Shown here piece after piece: positions 9,080-16,526 of a stretch of 64,000 nucleotides of DNA. Under the pieces are notes generated by a model. It was not told where the DNA came from. It ran no database searches and saw only the letters and a list, made by a program, of their open reading frames with translations. The position numbers were made by a program, and so were the translations under genes. Origin of the DNA: Chryseobacterium sp. ERMR1:04 (GTDB lineage: Bacteria; Bacteroidota; Bacteroidia; Flavobacteriales; Weeksellaceae); the NCBI RefSeq assembly GCF_001297705.1, contig NZ_LIRF01000003.1, positions 310,001-374,000 of the forward strand, read 5' to 3'. Numbering within the stretch: the stretch's first letter is position 1; every line of letters begins with the position of its first letter.

Positions 9080-9319
9080 GAAAAGGTTTCCGAGCCAGTC
9101 GCCCAGTTTTCCAAAAATATTCGAAGATTTTATACCCTTGTCGAGCATTGTTCCTGCCTGACTTTGATCTGCTTTCCAATTCATTAAATAAGAAATGAAC
9201 GAGAAAACAAGTACTCCAGAAAAAAGTATAAAAGTAAGCCCTATGAATATACGGGGCTTGGATAAAGTTCTGCCTTTGTCAGGCGATTCCGTTTGTTGTT
9301 TTTGTGTCTTTTTGTCCAT
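8801..9319 (-). CDS. ftsK: DNA translocase FtsK, N-terminal fragment
   Basis: This is the 5' part of ftsK. It starts MDKKTQKQQTESPDKGRTLS at the ATG at 9319, which a -7 element 15 bp upstream supports over a longer open frame reaching 9484. It encodes 172 residues: a basic cytosolic tail, then four membrane helices (about residues 30-50, 75-100, 105-130 and 145-170). It stops at 8801-8803, just past the duplication junction. In an intact gene this stretch would continue directly into the linker and motor. Its end overlaps the start of the downstream open frame by 50 nt, so translational coupling is conceivable. Confidence 0.88.
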   Translation of the reverse strand: MDKKTQKQQTESPDKGRTLSKPRIFIGLTFILFSGVLVFSFISYLMNWKADQSQAGTMLDKGIKSSNIFGKLGDWLGNLFIFESIGVASFIIAFLFMVIGTMILKKKIFKPWMTFGHSLFFICWLPVLFGAITKGQGVLSGVYGYQIMDSLNAIIGSVGLWTVLVSSIALYF

Positions 9320-9333
9320 AATATCAATGTTGG

Positions 9334-9341
9334 CAAATTTA
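9334..9341 (-). promoter_or_regulatory. ftsK promoter, -7 element
   Basis: TAAATTTG on the minus strand matches TAnnTTTG. It predicts a start near 9327, which fixes the ftsK start codon at 9319. Confidence 0.5.
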
Positions 9342-9493
9342 GTGTTTTTTAAACACCAATAAATATTTTTAATAAAAATAGAACTGTAAATTATGTTAAA
9401 TTTTTTAAAATAAAGTTCACTTTTAAAAGGAATTTTCGATAACTGAAGTAATTGATTGGTTTTAGTGGAAATAATGTGAGACAAAATGCTTTT

Positions 9494-9537
9494 TTGAACT
9501 AGTTCAATTTTTTTGAATTCAAGGCTCTGTAATTTTG
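9494..9537 (+). promoter_or_regulatory. Promoter with two stacked palindromes before the isochorismatase gene
   Basis: A perfect 14-bp palindrome TTGAACTAGTTCAA (9494-9507) is followed by a second, TTGAATTCAA (9513-9522), with the same TTGAA half-site. The -7 element TAATTTTG is at 9530-9537. This layout, covering the -35 region, suggests an operator for a dimeric repressor. The regulator is not identified; the Crp/Fnr gene at 10279 is one candidate. Confidence 0.6.
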
Positions 9538-9564
9538 CATCATAATAATTAAACAGTAGAAATT

Positions 9565-10209
9565 ATGAAAAATTTATTTAAAATAACAATGACCATGGGG
9601 ATGGTCTTAATCTCATTAATCAGAATTAACGCACAAAAAAGAGAAAACATGGAAAATACAGCATTATTAATCATTGACGTTCAAAATGATTATTTCAAAG
9701 GAGGAAAAATGACGTTGGTAGGAGCGGAAGAAGCCGGTAAAAAAACACAACAGGTTTTAGCATATTTTAGAAAAAATAATCTTCCCATAATCAATATCAA
9801 ACATATTGCAACCAATGAAGGAGCAGATTTCTTTTTGCCGGATACAAAAGGCGCAGAAATTAATTCTGTGGTTGAACCAAAAAGTGGTGAAAAAGTAATT
9901 GTAAAACATTATCCAAACAGTTTTAGAGATACGGAACTTTTGGAATATTTACAGTCAAAAGGAATCAAAAATCTTGTCATTACAGGGATGATGACGGATG
10001 TTTGTGTAGAATCTACGACAAGAGCTGCTTTCGATTTGGGCTTCAGTAATACCATTATCAGTGATGCAACAGCAACCAGAGACAGAGAGCTGTTTGGGAA
10101 AGTTGTAAAAGCTGAAGAAATTCAGAGATCATTCTTAGCAGGGATTTCAAGATTAGGTAATCTTTACGCTAGAGTTATTACAACTGCTGATTTGTTAAAA
10201 GGGAAATAG
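9565..10209 (+). CDS. Isochorismatase-family cysteine hydrolase with signal peptide
   Basis: The 214-residue protein belongs to the isochorismatase/nicotinamidase hydrolase fold. The catalytic triad is visible as Asp38 (IIDVQNDY), Lys114 (VIVKHYP) and Cys147 (MMTDVCVES). The first 24 residues look like a cleavable signal peptide ending INAQ, which is unusual for this mostly cytosolic family. The internal ATG at 9649, just before ENTALLII, would give the usual cytosolic form. The promoter spacing (-7 at 9530) supports the longer version. The substrate cannot be predicted. A hairpin and a Crp/Fnr regulator gene follow. Confidence 0.88.
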   Translation: MKNLFKITMTMGMVLISLIRINAQKRENMENTALLIIDVQNDYFKGGKMTLVGAEEAGKKTQQVLAYFRKNNLPIINIKHIATNEGADFFLPDTKGAEINSVVEPKSGEKVIVKHYPNSFRDTELLEYLQSKGIKNLVITGMMTDVCVESTTRAAFDLGFSNTIISDATATRDRELFGKVVKAEEIQRSFLAGISRLGNLYARVITTADLLKGK

Positions 10210-10232
10210 CAATATTTAAATCAATGATACAT

Positions 10233-10260
10233 AAGGATACCGATAATTATTGGTATCTTT
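10233..10260 (+). terminator. Terminator-like hairpin after the isochorismatase gene
   Basis: A 6-bp core stem (10236-10241 with 10252-10257) with extra A/T pairs and a short T run lies between the hydrolase and the Crp/Fnr gene, 19 bp before the latter's ATG. It is a moderate terminator and may allow read-through. Confidence 0.5.
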
Positions 10261-10278
10261 ATTTTGCGTTAAATAGTA

Positions 10279-10866
10279 ATGATGCTCGATTTACTTTATA
10301 AAAATATCACTCGTCATATTTCACTTTCAGAAGAAGAATTTCAACGTTTTTCGGAACCTTTTGAGTTTAAAAAATTTAAAAAGAAAGAAAGTATATTGAG
10401 AGAAGGCGACTATTGCCTTTTTGAAGGCTTTGTTTTGAATGGTTGTTTTAAAGTATATTTTTTAACAGAAGACGGGTTTGAACAAACTTTATATTTTGCA
10501 GTTGAAAGTTGGTGGATTACAGATATTGACAGTCTGATTAATAATGTTCCAAGCACGTTGAATATTGAAGCATTGGAAGACAGTGAAGTCTTGATGATCT
10601 CAAAAAAGGATAAAGAGCTTCTTTACGAAACGATGCCGCAGGTTGAAAAACTTTTCAGGATGATGAATCAGCAATCTTCAGTGGCTTTGCAAAGACGTAT
10701 TTTATCTTTAATGAATAAAACGGCAGACAAGCGCTATTTGGAGTTTTTAGAAAAATATCCAACGCTTGAACAGCGATTAACACAACAGCAAGTGGCTTCT
10801 TATTTGGGAATTTCTCATGAGTTTTTAAGTAAAATAAGAAAGAAAACAATACTAGGAAATAGATAG
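10279..10866 (+). CDS. Crp/Fnr family transcriptional regulator
   Basis: This 195-residue protein has an N-terminal cyclic-nucleotide-binding-type beta-roll (about residues 20-115, with ESILREGDY and a later GFEQTLYF). A C-terminal winged helix follows, with the recognition segment LTQQQVASYLGISHEFLSKIRKK (about 163-185). It lacks the Cys cluster of FNR and the full cAMP phosphate-binding cassette, so its ligand is unknown. Flavobacterial genomes carry many such short regulators next to their target genes. Its position 70 bp behind the isochorismatase gene makes that gene a plausible target; this is inference. Confidence 0.88.
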   Translation: MMLDLLYKNITRHISLSEEEFQRFSEPFEFKKFKKKESILREGDYCLFEGFVLNGCFKVYFLTEDGFEQTLYFAVESWWITDIDSLINNVPSTLNIEALEDSEVLMISKKDKELLYETMPQVEKLFRMMNQQSSVALQRRILSLMNKTADKRYLEFLEKYPTLEQRLTQQQVASYLGISHEFLSKIRKKTILGNR

Positions 10867-11030
10867 CTTCAATCACGGGAATAGCTATTTTGTATTCACA
10901 TTTTCAGGCTTTTCAATATTAAATTTTCCTCAATCTATTTTTGCTTATTAAGAATGTTTCAAAATAGCGAATGTAGGCTTCAAAGTGACAAAAAACAGCT
11001 TTTTTTATCCTCTTTATAGTTTATCATGCT

Positions 11031-11038
11031 TATTTTTG
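11031..11038 (+). promoter_or_regulatory. ccsBA promoter, -7 element
   Basis: TATTTTTG matches TAnnTTTG and lies 20 bp before the ccsBA ATG. The 190 bp between the regulator gene and ccsBA holds no other gene. Confidence 0.5.
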
Positions 11039-11058
11039 CATGTCAAGTAAAATAAATC

Positions 11059-14000
11059 ATGAAGAAGCTCCAAGATATTCTTATCTCAACCAGAACAATG
11101 GCTGTGCTGTTACTGGTATTCGCATTTTCGATGGCCTATGCCACGTTTTTAGAAAACGACTACGGAACTCCAACAGCAAAAGCTTTAATTTATGAAGCAA
11201 AATGGTTTGAACTCATTATGGTTCTGCTTATTTTAAATTTCATAGGAAATATCGGAAGATATAGACTTTGGAAAAAAGAAAAATGGCCGGTTTTGGTATT
11301 CCACCTTGCATTCGTATTTATTTTTGTGGGGGGTGCAATTACCAGATACATTAGTTTTGAAGGGCAAATGCACATCAGAGAAGGTGAAACTTCAAACGAA
11401 ATTGTAACCGACAAAAATTTCTTTAAAATTCAGATTGAAGAAAAGGGTGATGTTCTTAATTACCAAGACGTTCCTTATCTGATGTCTCCTTTACACAAAG
11501 ATTTGAATGCTACGTACGATTTCCGAGGAAAGGAAATTAAAGTAGTCACTAAGGATTATGTGCAAAGAAAAAAAGACAGCTTAGTTGCTGATCCTAGCGG
11601 TGCCGAATATCTACATTTGGTATCTACAGGAAAAACAGGAAGACAAAACATCTTTATCAAACCGGGTGAAACAAAGTCTATTAACGGTACTTTGGTAACA
11701 TTCAACAGAGCGATTGAAGGTGCAGTTGAATTCAAAACTGAAGGAGGTAAAATATTCATTAAAACTCCTGTGGATGCTACGTATATGACGATGGCAACTC
11801 AGGCGACAGGAAATACAACGAAAGACGAATTCCAGCCTTTAGCATTAAGAAGTTTATACAGTATTAATGAGTTAAAGCTAGTTGTTCCTGAAGGTCTTAA
11901 AAAAGGGAAACTCCTATCTATAGAAGGTGATAAAAAGAAAGACCAGAACGTTCCAGACGTATTAACGGTAGAACTTCAGGGTCCAAAAACAAAACAATTG
12001 GTAGAGCTTTCTGTGGAAAGAGGAAATCCAAATGCTTACAAACAAGTAACCATGGATGGGTTAAACATTATGGTTGGTTTCGGTCCTAAAGTGTATAACA
12101 CACCTTTCGCGTTGAAATTAGATGATTTCGTAATGGAAACTTATCCTGGAAGTTCATCTCCAAGTGCATATGAAAGTCACATTAAAATCATTGATGAAGG
12201 AAAACAAACGCCTTATAAAATTTATATGAACCACGTTTTAAATCATGGCGGTTACCGTTTCTTCCAGTCTAGTTTTGATCCGGACAGAATGGGAACAGTA
12301 CTTTCTGTAAACCACGATTTCTGGGGAACTTTGATCTCTTATATTGGGTACGGACTATTATTCTTAGGAATGTTTATTATTTTCTTCTGGAAAGGAACTC
12401 ACTTCTGGAAATTAAATAAAATGTTGACGGATGTTAACAAAAAGAGAGCAACAATGGTTGTACTATTGTTCTTAAGTTTAGGCTTAAATGCTCAGAAAAT
12501 TGATACACACGGAACAATAGACGGTAGTACAGAACATGTTCATGTAGAAGGTGACGGTCATACTCATGACATGGCTCCAGCTCAATCAGCACCAGAACAA
12601 AATTCTTTGGCTGCGCCGCTTACTAAAATGAAAACAATCTCACCTGATGAGATTATTGCAAGAAATAAAATCAGTGCAGAGCATGCCGATAAATTTGGAT
12701 ATTTATTGGTTCAGAATATTGAAGGAAGAATTGTTCCTATCAATACTCAGGCTTTAGATATTTTAAGAAAACTTTACCAAAAAGATGCATTCAGAGGTAC
12801 AGACGGAAAATCTTTAACGGCTAACCAATGGTTTATCTCAATTAATACGGATACTCCGAGCTGGACGATGGTTCCGATGATTAAAGTAGAATCAAAAGGA
12901 GGAAAAGCGCTTTTAGAAAAAACAAAAGCCAATGAAGATGGATATACTTCTTTGATGAATCTTTTCCCGGCTGATGCCAATGGAAATTTAACGTATATTT
13001 TAGAGGCAGATTATAACACGGCATTTCGTAAGAAAGCATCAGAACAGACTGAATACGACAAGCAGATTATAAAAGTAAACGAAAGAGTTCAGATTTTCAA
13101 CGAGTTCTTCAGCGGTCAGTTTATGAGAATTGTTCCTGTGAAAAACGATGCAAATCACACTTGGCATTCTTGGTTGGATCAGAAATTTGAACCGGATATG
13201 GAATCTCAACAAGTAATGGGACCTTATTTTGCAGAAGTATTGGCGGCTCAAAAATCAGGAGACTGGAGTAAAGCAGATGCTGAATTGGCAAAGCTTTCAG
13301 AATACCAGCAAAAATGGGGGAAAAGTGTAGTTCCTTCAAAGACTAAAGTTGATTTAGAGGTTTTCATGAATGAAGTCAACATCAACTTCAAATTGTTAAT
13401 TTTCTATACAATAATTGGAGGACTATTGTTGCTTTTAGGTTTTGTTGAATTATTTAAGCCTAATAAAGTTTTAAACAAAACGATTAAAGTCATTATTGCT
13501 CTTGGAATAGTAGGATATATCTTTCACTTCCTAGGATTGGTGGCAAGATGGTATATTTCAGGTCACGCACCTTGGAGTAATGGTTATGAAGCAATTATCT
13601 TTATTTCTTGGGTTGGAATTTCAGCTGGTTTAGCGTTATACAGAAACTCAAATGCATTAATTCCTGCAGCAGGATTTATGGTTGCAGTAATTATGATGGG
13701 ATTTGCGCACGGAGGTTCAGCGCTTGATCCACAGATCACGCCATTGGTACCTGTATTGAAATCATATTGGTTGATTGTTCACGTGGCGATTATTGTTTCA
13801 AGTTATGGTTTCTTTGCCCTGTCAATGATTATTGCGGTCATCAGTTTAGTATTTTATATTATTTCTAGTAAAGAAATGTACAAAATTCATCATGATACAA
13901 CATTAAAAGAATTGGTGATTGTATCTGAAATGTCTCTTACAATCGGTTTATTTGCATTAACAGTAGGTAACTTTTTAGGAGGAATCTGGGCAAATGAATC

Positions 14001-14313
14001 TTGGGGTAGATACTGGAGCTGGGACCCGAAAGAAACTTGGGCTTTCATCTCAATCATGGTCTATGCTTTTGTTTTACACATGAGATTGGTTCCAGGATTA
14101 AGAAGCAAATGGGCTTTCAACGTAGCAACAATGTTTGCATTCTGTTCTATGGTAATGACGTATTTTGGAGTAAACTATTACTTAAGCGGACTTCACTCTT
14201 ACGCAGCAGGAGATCCGGTTCCGGTTCCGGCTTGGGTATATATAGGACTTGCATCTATGGTTATTTTATCTGCCGTTTCTTATGTTAAGTTTAAAGCTTT
14301 AAATAAAAAATAA
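11059..14313 (+). CDS. ccsBA: Cytochrome c biogenesis protein, CcsB-CcsA fusion
   Basis: This 1084-residue protein fuses a ResB/CcsB-like part to a CcsA haem-handling part. Such fusions act as the whole system II cytochrome c synthase, moving haem across the membrane and ligating it to CxxCH motifs. N-terminal helices (about residues 12-100) and a long periplasmic region come first. A helix near 425-450 is followed by a His-rich linker (THDMAP and neighbours). The CcsA part has about eight helices from residue 780 on. Its haem-binding tryptophan-rich loop reads ESWGRYWSWDPKETWAF. The conserved His in the flanking helices (for example HFLGLVARWYISGH) fits haem axial ligands. It ends at a strong terminator. 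Confidence 0.93.
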   Translation: MKKLQDILISTRTMAVLLLVFAFSMAYATFLENDYGTPTAKALIYEAKWFELIMVLLILNFIGNIGRYRLWKKEKWPVLVFHLAFVFIFVGGAITRYISFEGQMHIREGETSNEIVTDKNFFKIQIEEKGDVLNYQDVPYLMSPLHKDLNATYDFRGKEIKVVTKDYVQRKKDSLVADPSGAEYLHLVSTGKTGRQNIFIKPGETKSINGTLVTFNRAIEGAVEFKTEGGKIFIKTPVDATYMTMATQATGNTTKDEFQPLALRSLYSINELKLVVPEGLKKGKLLSIEGDKKKDQNVPDVLTVELQGPKTKQLVELSVERGNPNAYKQVTMDGLNIMVGFGPKVYNTPFALKLDDFVMETYPGSSSPSAYESHIKIIDEGKQTPYKIYMNHVLNHGGYRFFQSSFDPDRMGTVLSVNHDFWGTLISYIGYGLLFLGMFIIFFWKGTHFWKLNKMLTDVNKKRATMVVLLFLSLGLNAQKIDTHGTIDGSTEHVHVEGDGHTHDMAPAQSAPEQNSLAAPLTKMKTISPDEIIARNKISAEHADKFGYLLVQNIEGRIVPINTQALDILRKLYQKDAFRGTDGKSLTANQWFISINTDTPSWTMVPMIKVESKGGKALLEKTKANEDGYTSLMNLFPADANGNLTYILEADYNTAFRKKASEQTEYDKQIIKVNERVQIFNEFFSGQFMRIVPVKNDANHTWHSWLDQKFEPDMESQQVMGPYFAEVLAAQKSGDWSKADAELAKLSEYQQKWGKSVVPSKTKVDLEVFMNEVNINFKLLIFYTIIGGLLLLLGFVELFKPNKVLNKTIKVIIALGIVGYIFHFLGLVARWYISGHAPWSNGYEAIIFISWVGISAGLALYRNSNALIPAAGFMVAVIMMGFAHGGSALDPQITPLVPVLKSYWLIVHVAIIVSSYGFFALSMIIAVISLVFYIISSKEMYKIHHDTTLKELVIVSEMSLTIGLFALTVGNFLGGIWANESWGRYWSWDPKETWAFISIMVYAFVLHMRLVPGLRSKWAFNVATMFAFCSMVMTYFGVNYYLSGLHSYAAGDPVPVPAWVYIGLASMVILSAVSYVKFKALNKK

Positions 14314-14337
14314 GATTTTTAAAATCATCAATAAATC

Positions 14338-14367
14338 AAATCCCGAAAAGTAATTTTCGGGATTTTT
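14338..14367 (+). terminator. Terminator after ccsBA
   Basis: A 12-bp perfect stem (14338-14349 with 14354-14365) with loop GTAA and a T run follows the ccsBA stop by 25 bp. Confidence 0.9.
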
Positions 14368-14733
14368 GTTGTTATATATAATAAAGACATAGAAGGCAAA
14401 ATGTAAGTTTATCTGCACTTTTATCTGGGCGAAATATTTGAAAATTTTCAAAATTCTGAGTCGTCATCGGCATTCACCATTTGTCATTGCTATTCTTTAA
14501 AATATTGTTTTTTATTTATTTTTAGTATTGTATTTTTTTCTAAATTTAAAGAAATGTAATACCATTATTCAACCTTGATTGTTTCGTTTTAAAAATTAAT
14601 CATTTAATAGTGAATTTTTTTTTCACTGATGAGATTGATATAAATGACTCGAGGTAGCGTAAACTAAAAAAATAGAAATATTATTTTGTTTTTGAATAAA
14701 TGGTTAGAATTTTAAACTAATAACCCTGATATA
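14368..14733. other. Gene-free interval before the quinocofactor locus
   Basis: This 366-bp AT-rich stretch holds no credible reading frame, RNA gene or clear repeat. It must contain the promoter of the 14734-21605 operon. No exact TAnnTTTG match was seen in the last 150 bp, so the operon may use an alternative sigma factor or a weak promoter that needs an activator. Confidence 0.6.
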
Positions 14734-16512
14734 ATGAATGAATTAAACGACTTGTTTCGCAAAAATAAGCCTATTGATAAAGGCTTGTTGAAATCCGGCT
14801 TACAGAGCTACAGTAAAATAGGCAATGTACAAAATGTACAGGATGATAAAATAGATAAATTAAAAGATCTATTTTCAGTGTTTCGTGCTTTAACAGATGA
14901 GAATTTACAGAAATCAGCATCTGAAGAACATGAAAATAAAGCTTCATTAGAAACACTCTCACAGGCAATCCAGGTTTTCACGCAAGCACCTTCTTTACCT
15001 CAACAAGAGATGATGGCTTCAAAAGGCACTTTGAAATCTGATTTAAATGATTCAACACATCTATTATTGAATCTATTGAAATCCAGTACTTCAATTGAAG
15101 AAATCATTTCCGAAGTAAAAAAACTTCTTGAAGAAAATCTAAAATCCAAAGAACTTGTATTGGAATTGCTGGATGTTCTTTTATTAATTGACTCTGAGCT
15201 AGAACAGCGCTTGATGTTAGAGTACTTATATGCGGCGTATAGCATAGAAACAGAACAGGAAGACAGTGCTTTAAAAGAAAAGGTGTTAGAATGGCAGCAA
15301 TTATTAATTTCAATTGCCAGAGAAGAGATGGGACACTTGATTACCGTTCAGAATGTGCGTAAAAGTCTCGGGCTTAATATGTATTTTAAGGTAAACGATC
15401 TGTCGGAATTAACGAATATCTTTCCTTACATTTCAAAACTGGAACCTTTTTCTAAGACTTCATTAGCTAAATATATTTTTGCTGAATCTCCCAAAAATTG
15501 GATCAATACTAACGATCCTTATGCTGAAAAAGTGAGGGCATTAATTGATGCTGAAATCAAATCTGAAAAAAGCGTATCCAATAATGATATTTCTAACTTG
15601 GCAAGCTACTTCGCAAAATACGGGATACCGATTAGCGTTTTGTTTAATGTTATTCTACTGATATTGGAACATTTTACAACAGCAACGGATTTTTCTGTTC
15701 CGTCTGTCACCGAGCAGGCCCGCCCTGAACAGTGGAATAGAGGCTATAGTAGTGACGAACGAATCCTGATGATTAATGGTAAAGAAATAAAAATCCCGGC
15801 GTCACATGTTTTAGTGCAAACTGCTATGACCCGTTGGGAATGTATTGAAGCCATAAAATTGGTTGCCGAACAAGGAGAAGATGCACCAGATGAATCTATA
15901 CATAAAGATACCAGTACCCATTTCAATCGTTTTCTGAAGATATTTAAGGAATGGGATACATTGGGAGATGGAAAAGGGTTTAAACCATCAAAAAATATGG
16001 CGACAAATCCAAGTACAAGTACCGGTGATGTAGGGTCTAAAATAGAAACATCACTAATTCAAGATCCTACAACGCTAAAATGGGCTCGGTTACTGAATAT
16101 CAGATACAGCCTTTTAATTGCTTTTATAGAACATTCTTTTAATATAGAAGCTAATTTTGCAAACCAGGCTTCGTCTTTAAGAGGGCTTGTAATTAACAGT
16201 AGTTTTGGCGAAATGTATCACTTAAAAGCAATTTCAGCGGTATTAAGCAGTTTACCGATGGTTGAAGGAAATACAGAATTATTAGCAGGTCCTCCATTTG
16301 AGATGCGTCCTATTTTGGCAAAGCGATATTCAAAAGTATTGCAACAGGATGCTGATGTTTCAAAGTCCAATTTCGAAGATTTATATGTTAAGTTTATACA
16401 GGAATCTAACGCTGTAATAAAAGAGATTCCTGATTATGAGAATAATCGTTTTTTACTCAATTTACAAAATAACGATCGTGAATTATTAGCCTTATTACTT
16501 CCTCAATCCTAA
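14734..16512 (+). CDS. Ferritin-like protein of the VioB (iminophenyl-pyruvate dimer synthase) domain type
   Basis: The 592-residue protein carries the ferritin-like domain found in VioB/RebD-type enzymes. Candidate metal ligands are Glu163 (MLEYLYAAYS), Glu198 and His201 (REEMGH), and Glu372 in EAIKLVAEQGED. His396 sits in the STHFNRF segment typical of the second half of this domain. The first 140 residues are helical with no recognised match. There is no signal peptide. It is the first gene of a four-gene operon and lies 14 bp before the LodA-like gene. In the operon it may supply an oxidative step in cofactor maturation or act on the amine substrate; neither is shown. The family call is good, the role unknown. 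Confidence 0.78.
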   Translation: MNELNDLFRKNKPIDKGLLKSGLQSYSKIGNVQNVQDDKIDKLKDLFSVFRALTDENLQKSASEEHENKASLETLSQAIQVFTQAPSLPQQEMMASKGTLKSDLNDSTHLLLNLLKSSTSIEEIISEVKKLLEENLKSKELVLELLDVLLLIDSELEQRLMLEYLYAAYSIETEQEDSALKEKVLEWQQLLISIAREEMGHLITVQNVRKSLGLNMYFKVNDLSELTNIFPYISKLEPFSKTSLAKYIFAESPKNWINTNDPYAEKVRALIDAEIKSEKSVSNNDISNLASYFAKYGIPISVLFNVILLILEHFTTATDFSVPSVTEQARPEQWNRGYSSDERILMINGKEIKIPASHVLVQTAMTRWECIEAIKLVAEQGEDAPDESIHKDTSTHFNRFLKIFKEWDTLGDGKGFKPSKNMATNPSTSTGDVGSKIETSLIQDPTTLKWARLLNIRYSLLIAFIEHSFNIEANFANQASSLRGLVINSSFGEMYHLKAISAVLSSLPMVEGNTELLAGPPFEMRPILAKRYSKVLQQDADVSKSNFEDLYVKFIQESNAVIKEIPDYENNRFLLNLQNNDRELLALLLPQS

Positions 16513-16526
16513 ACTTTACACCAACC

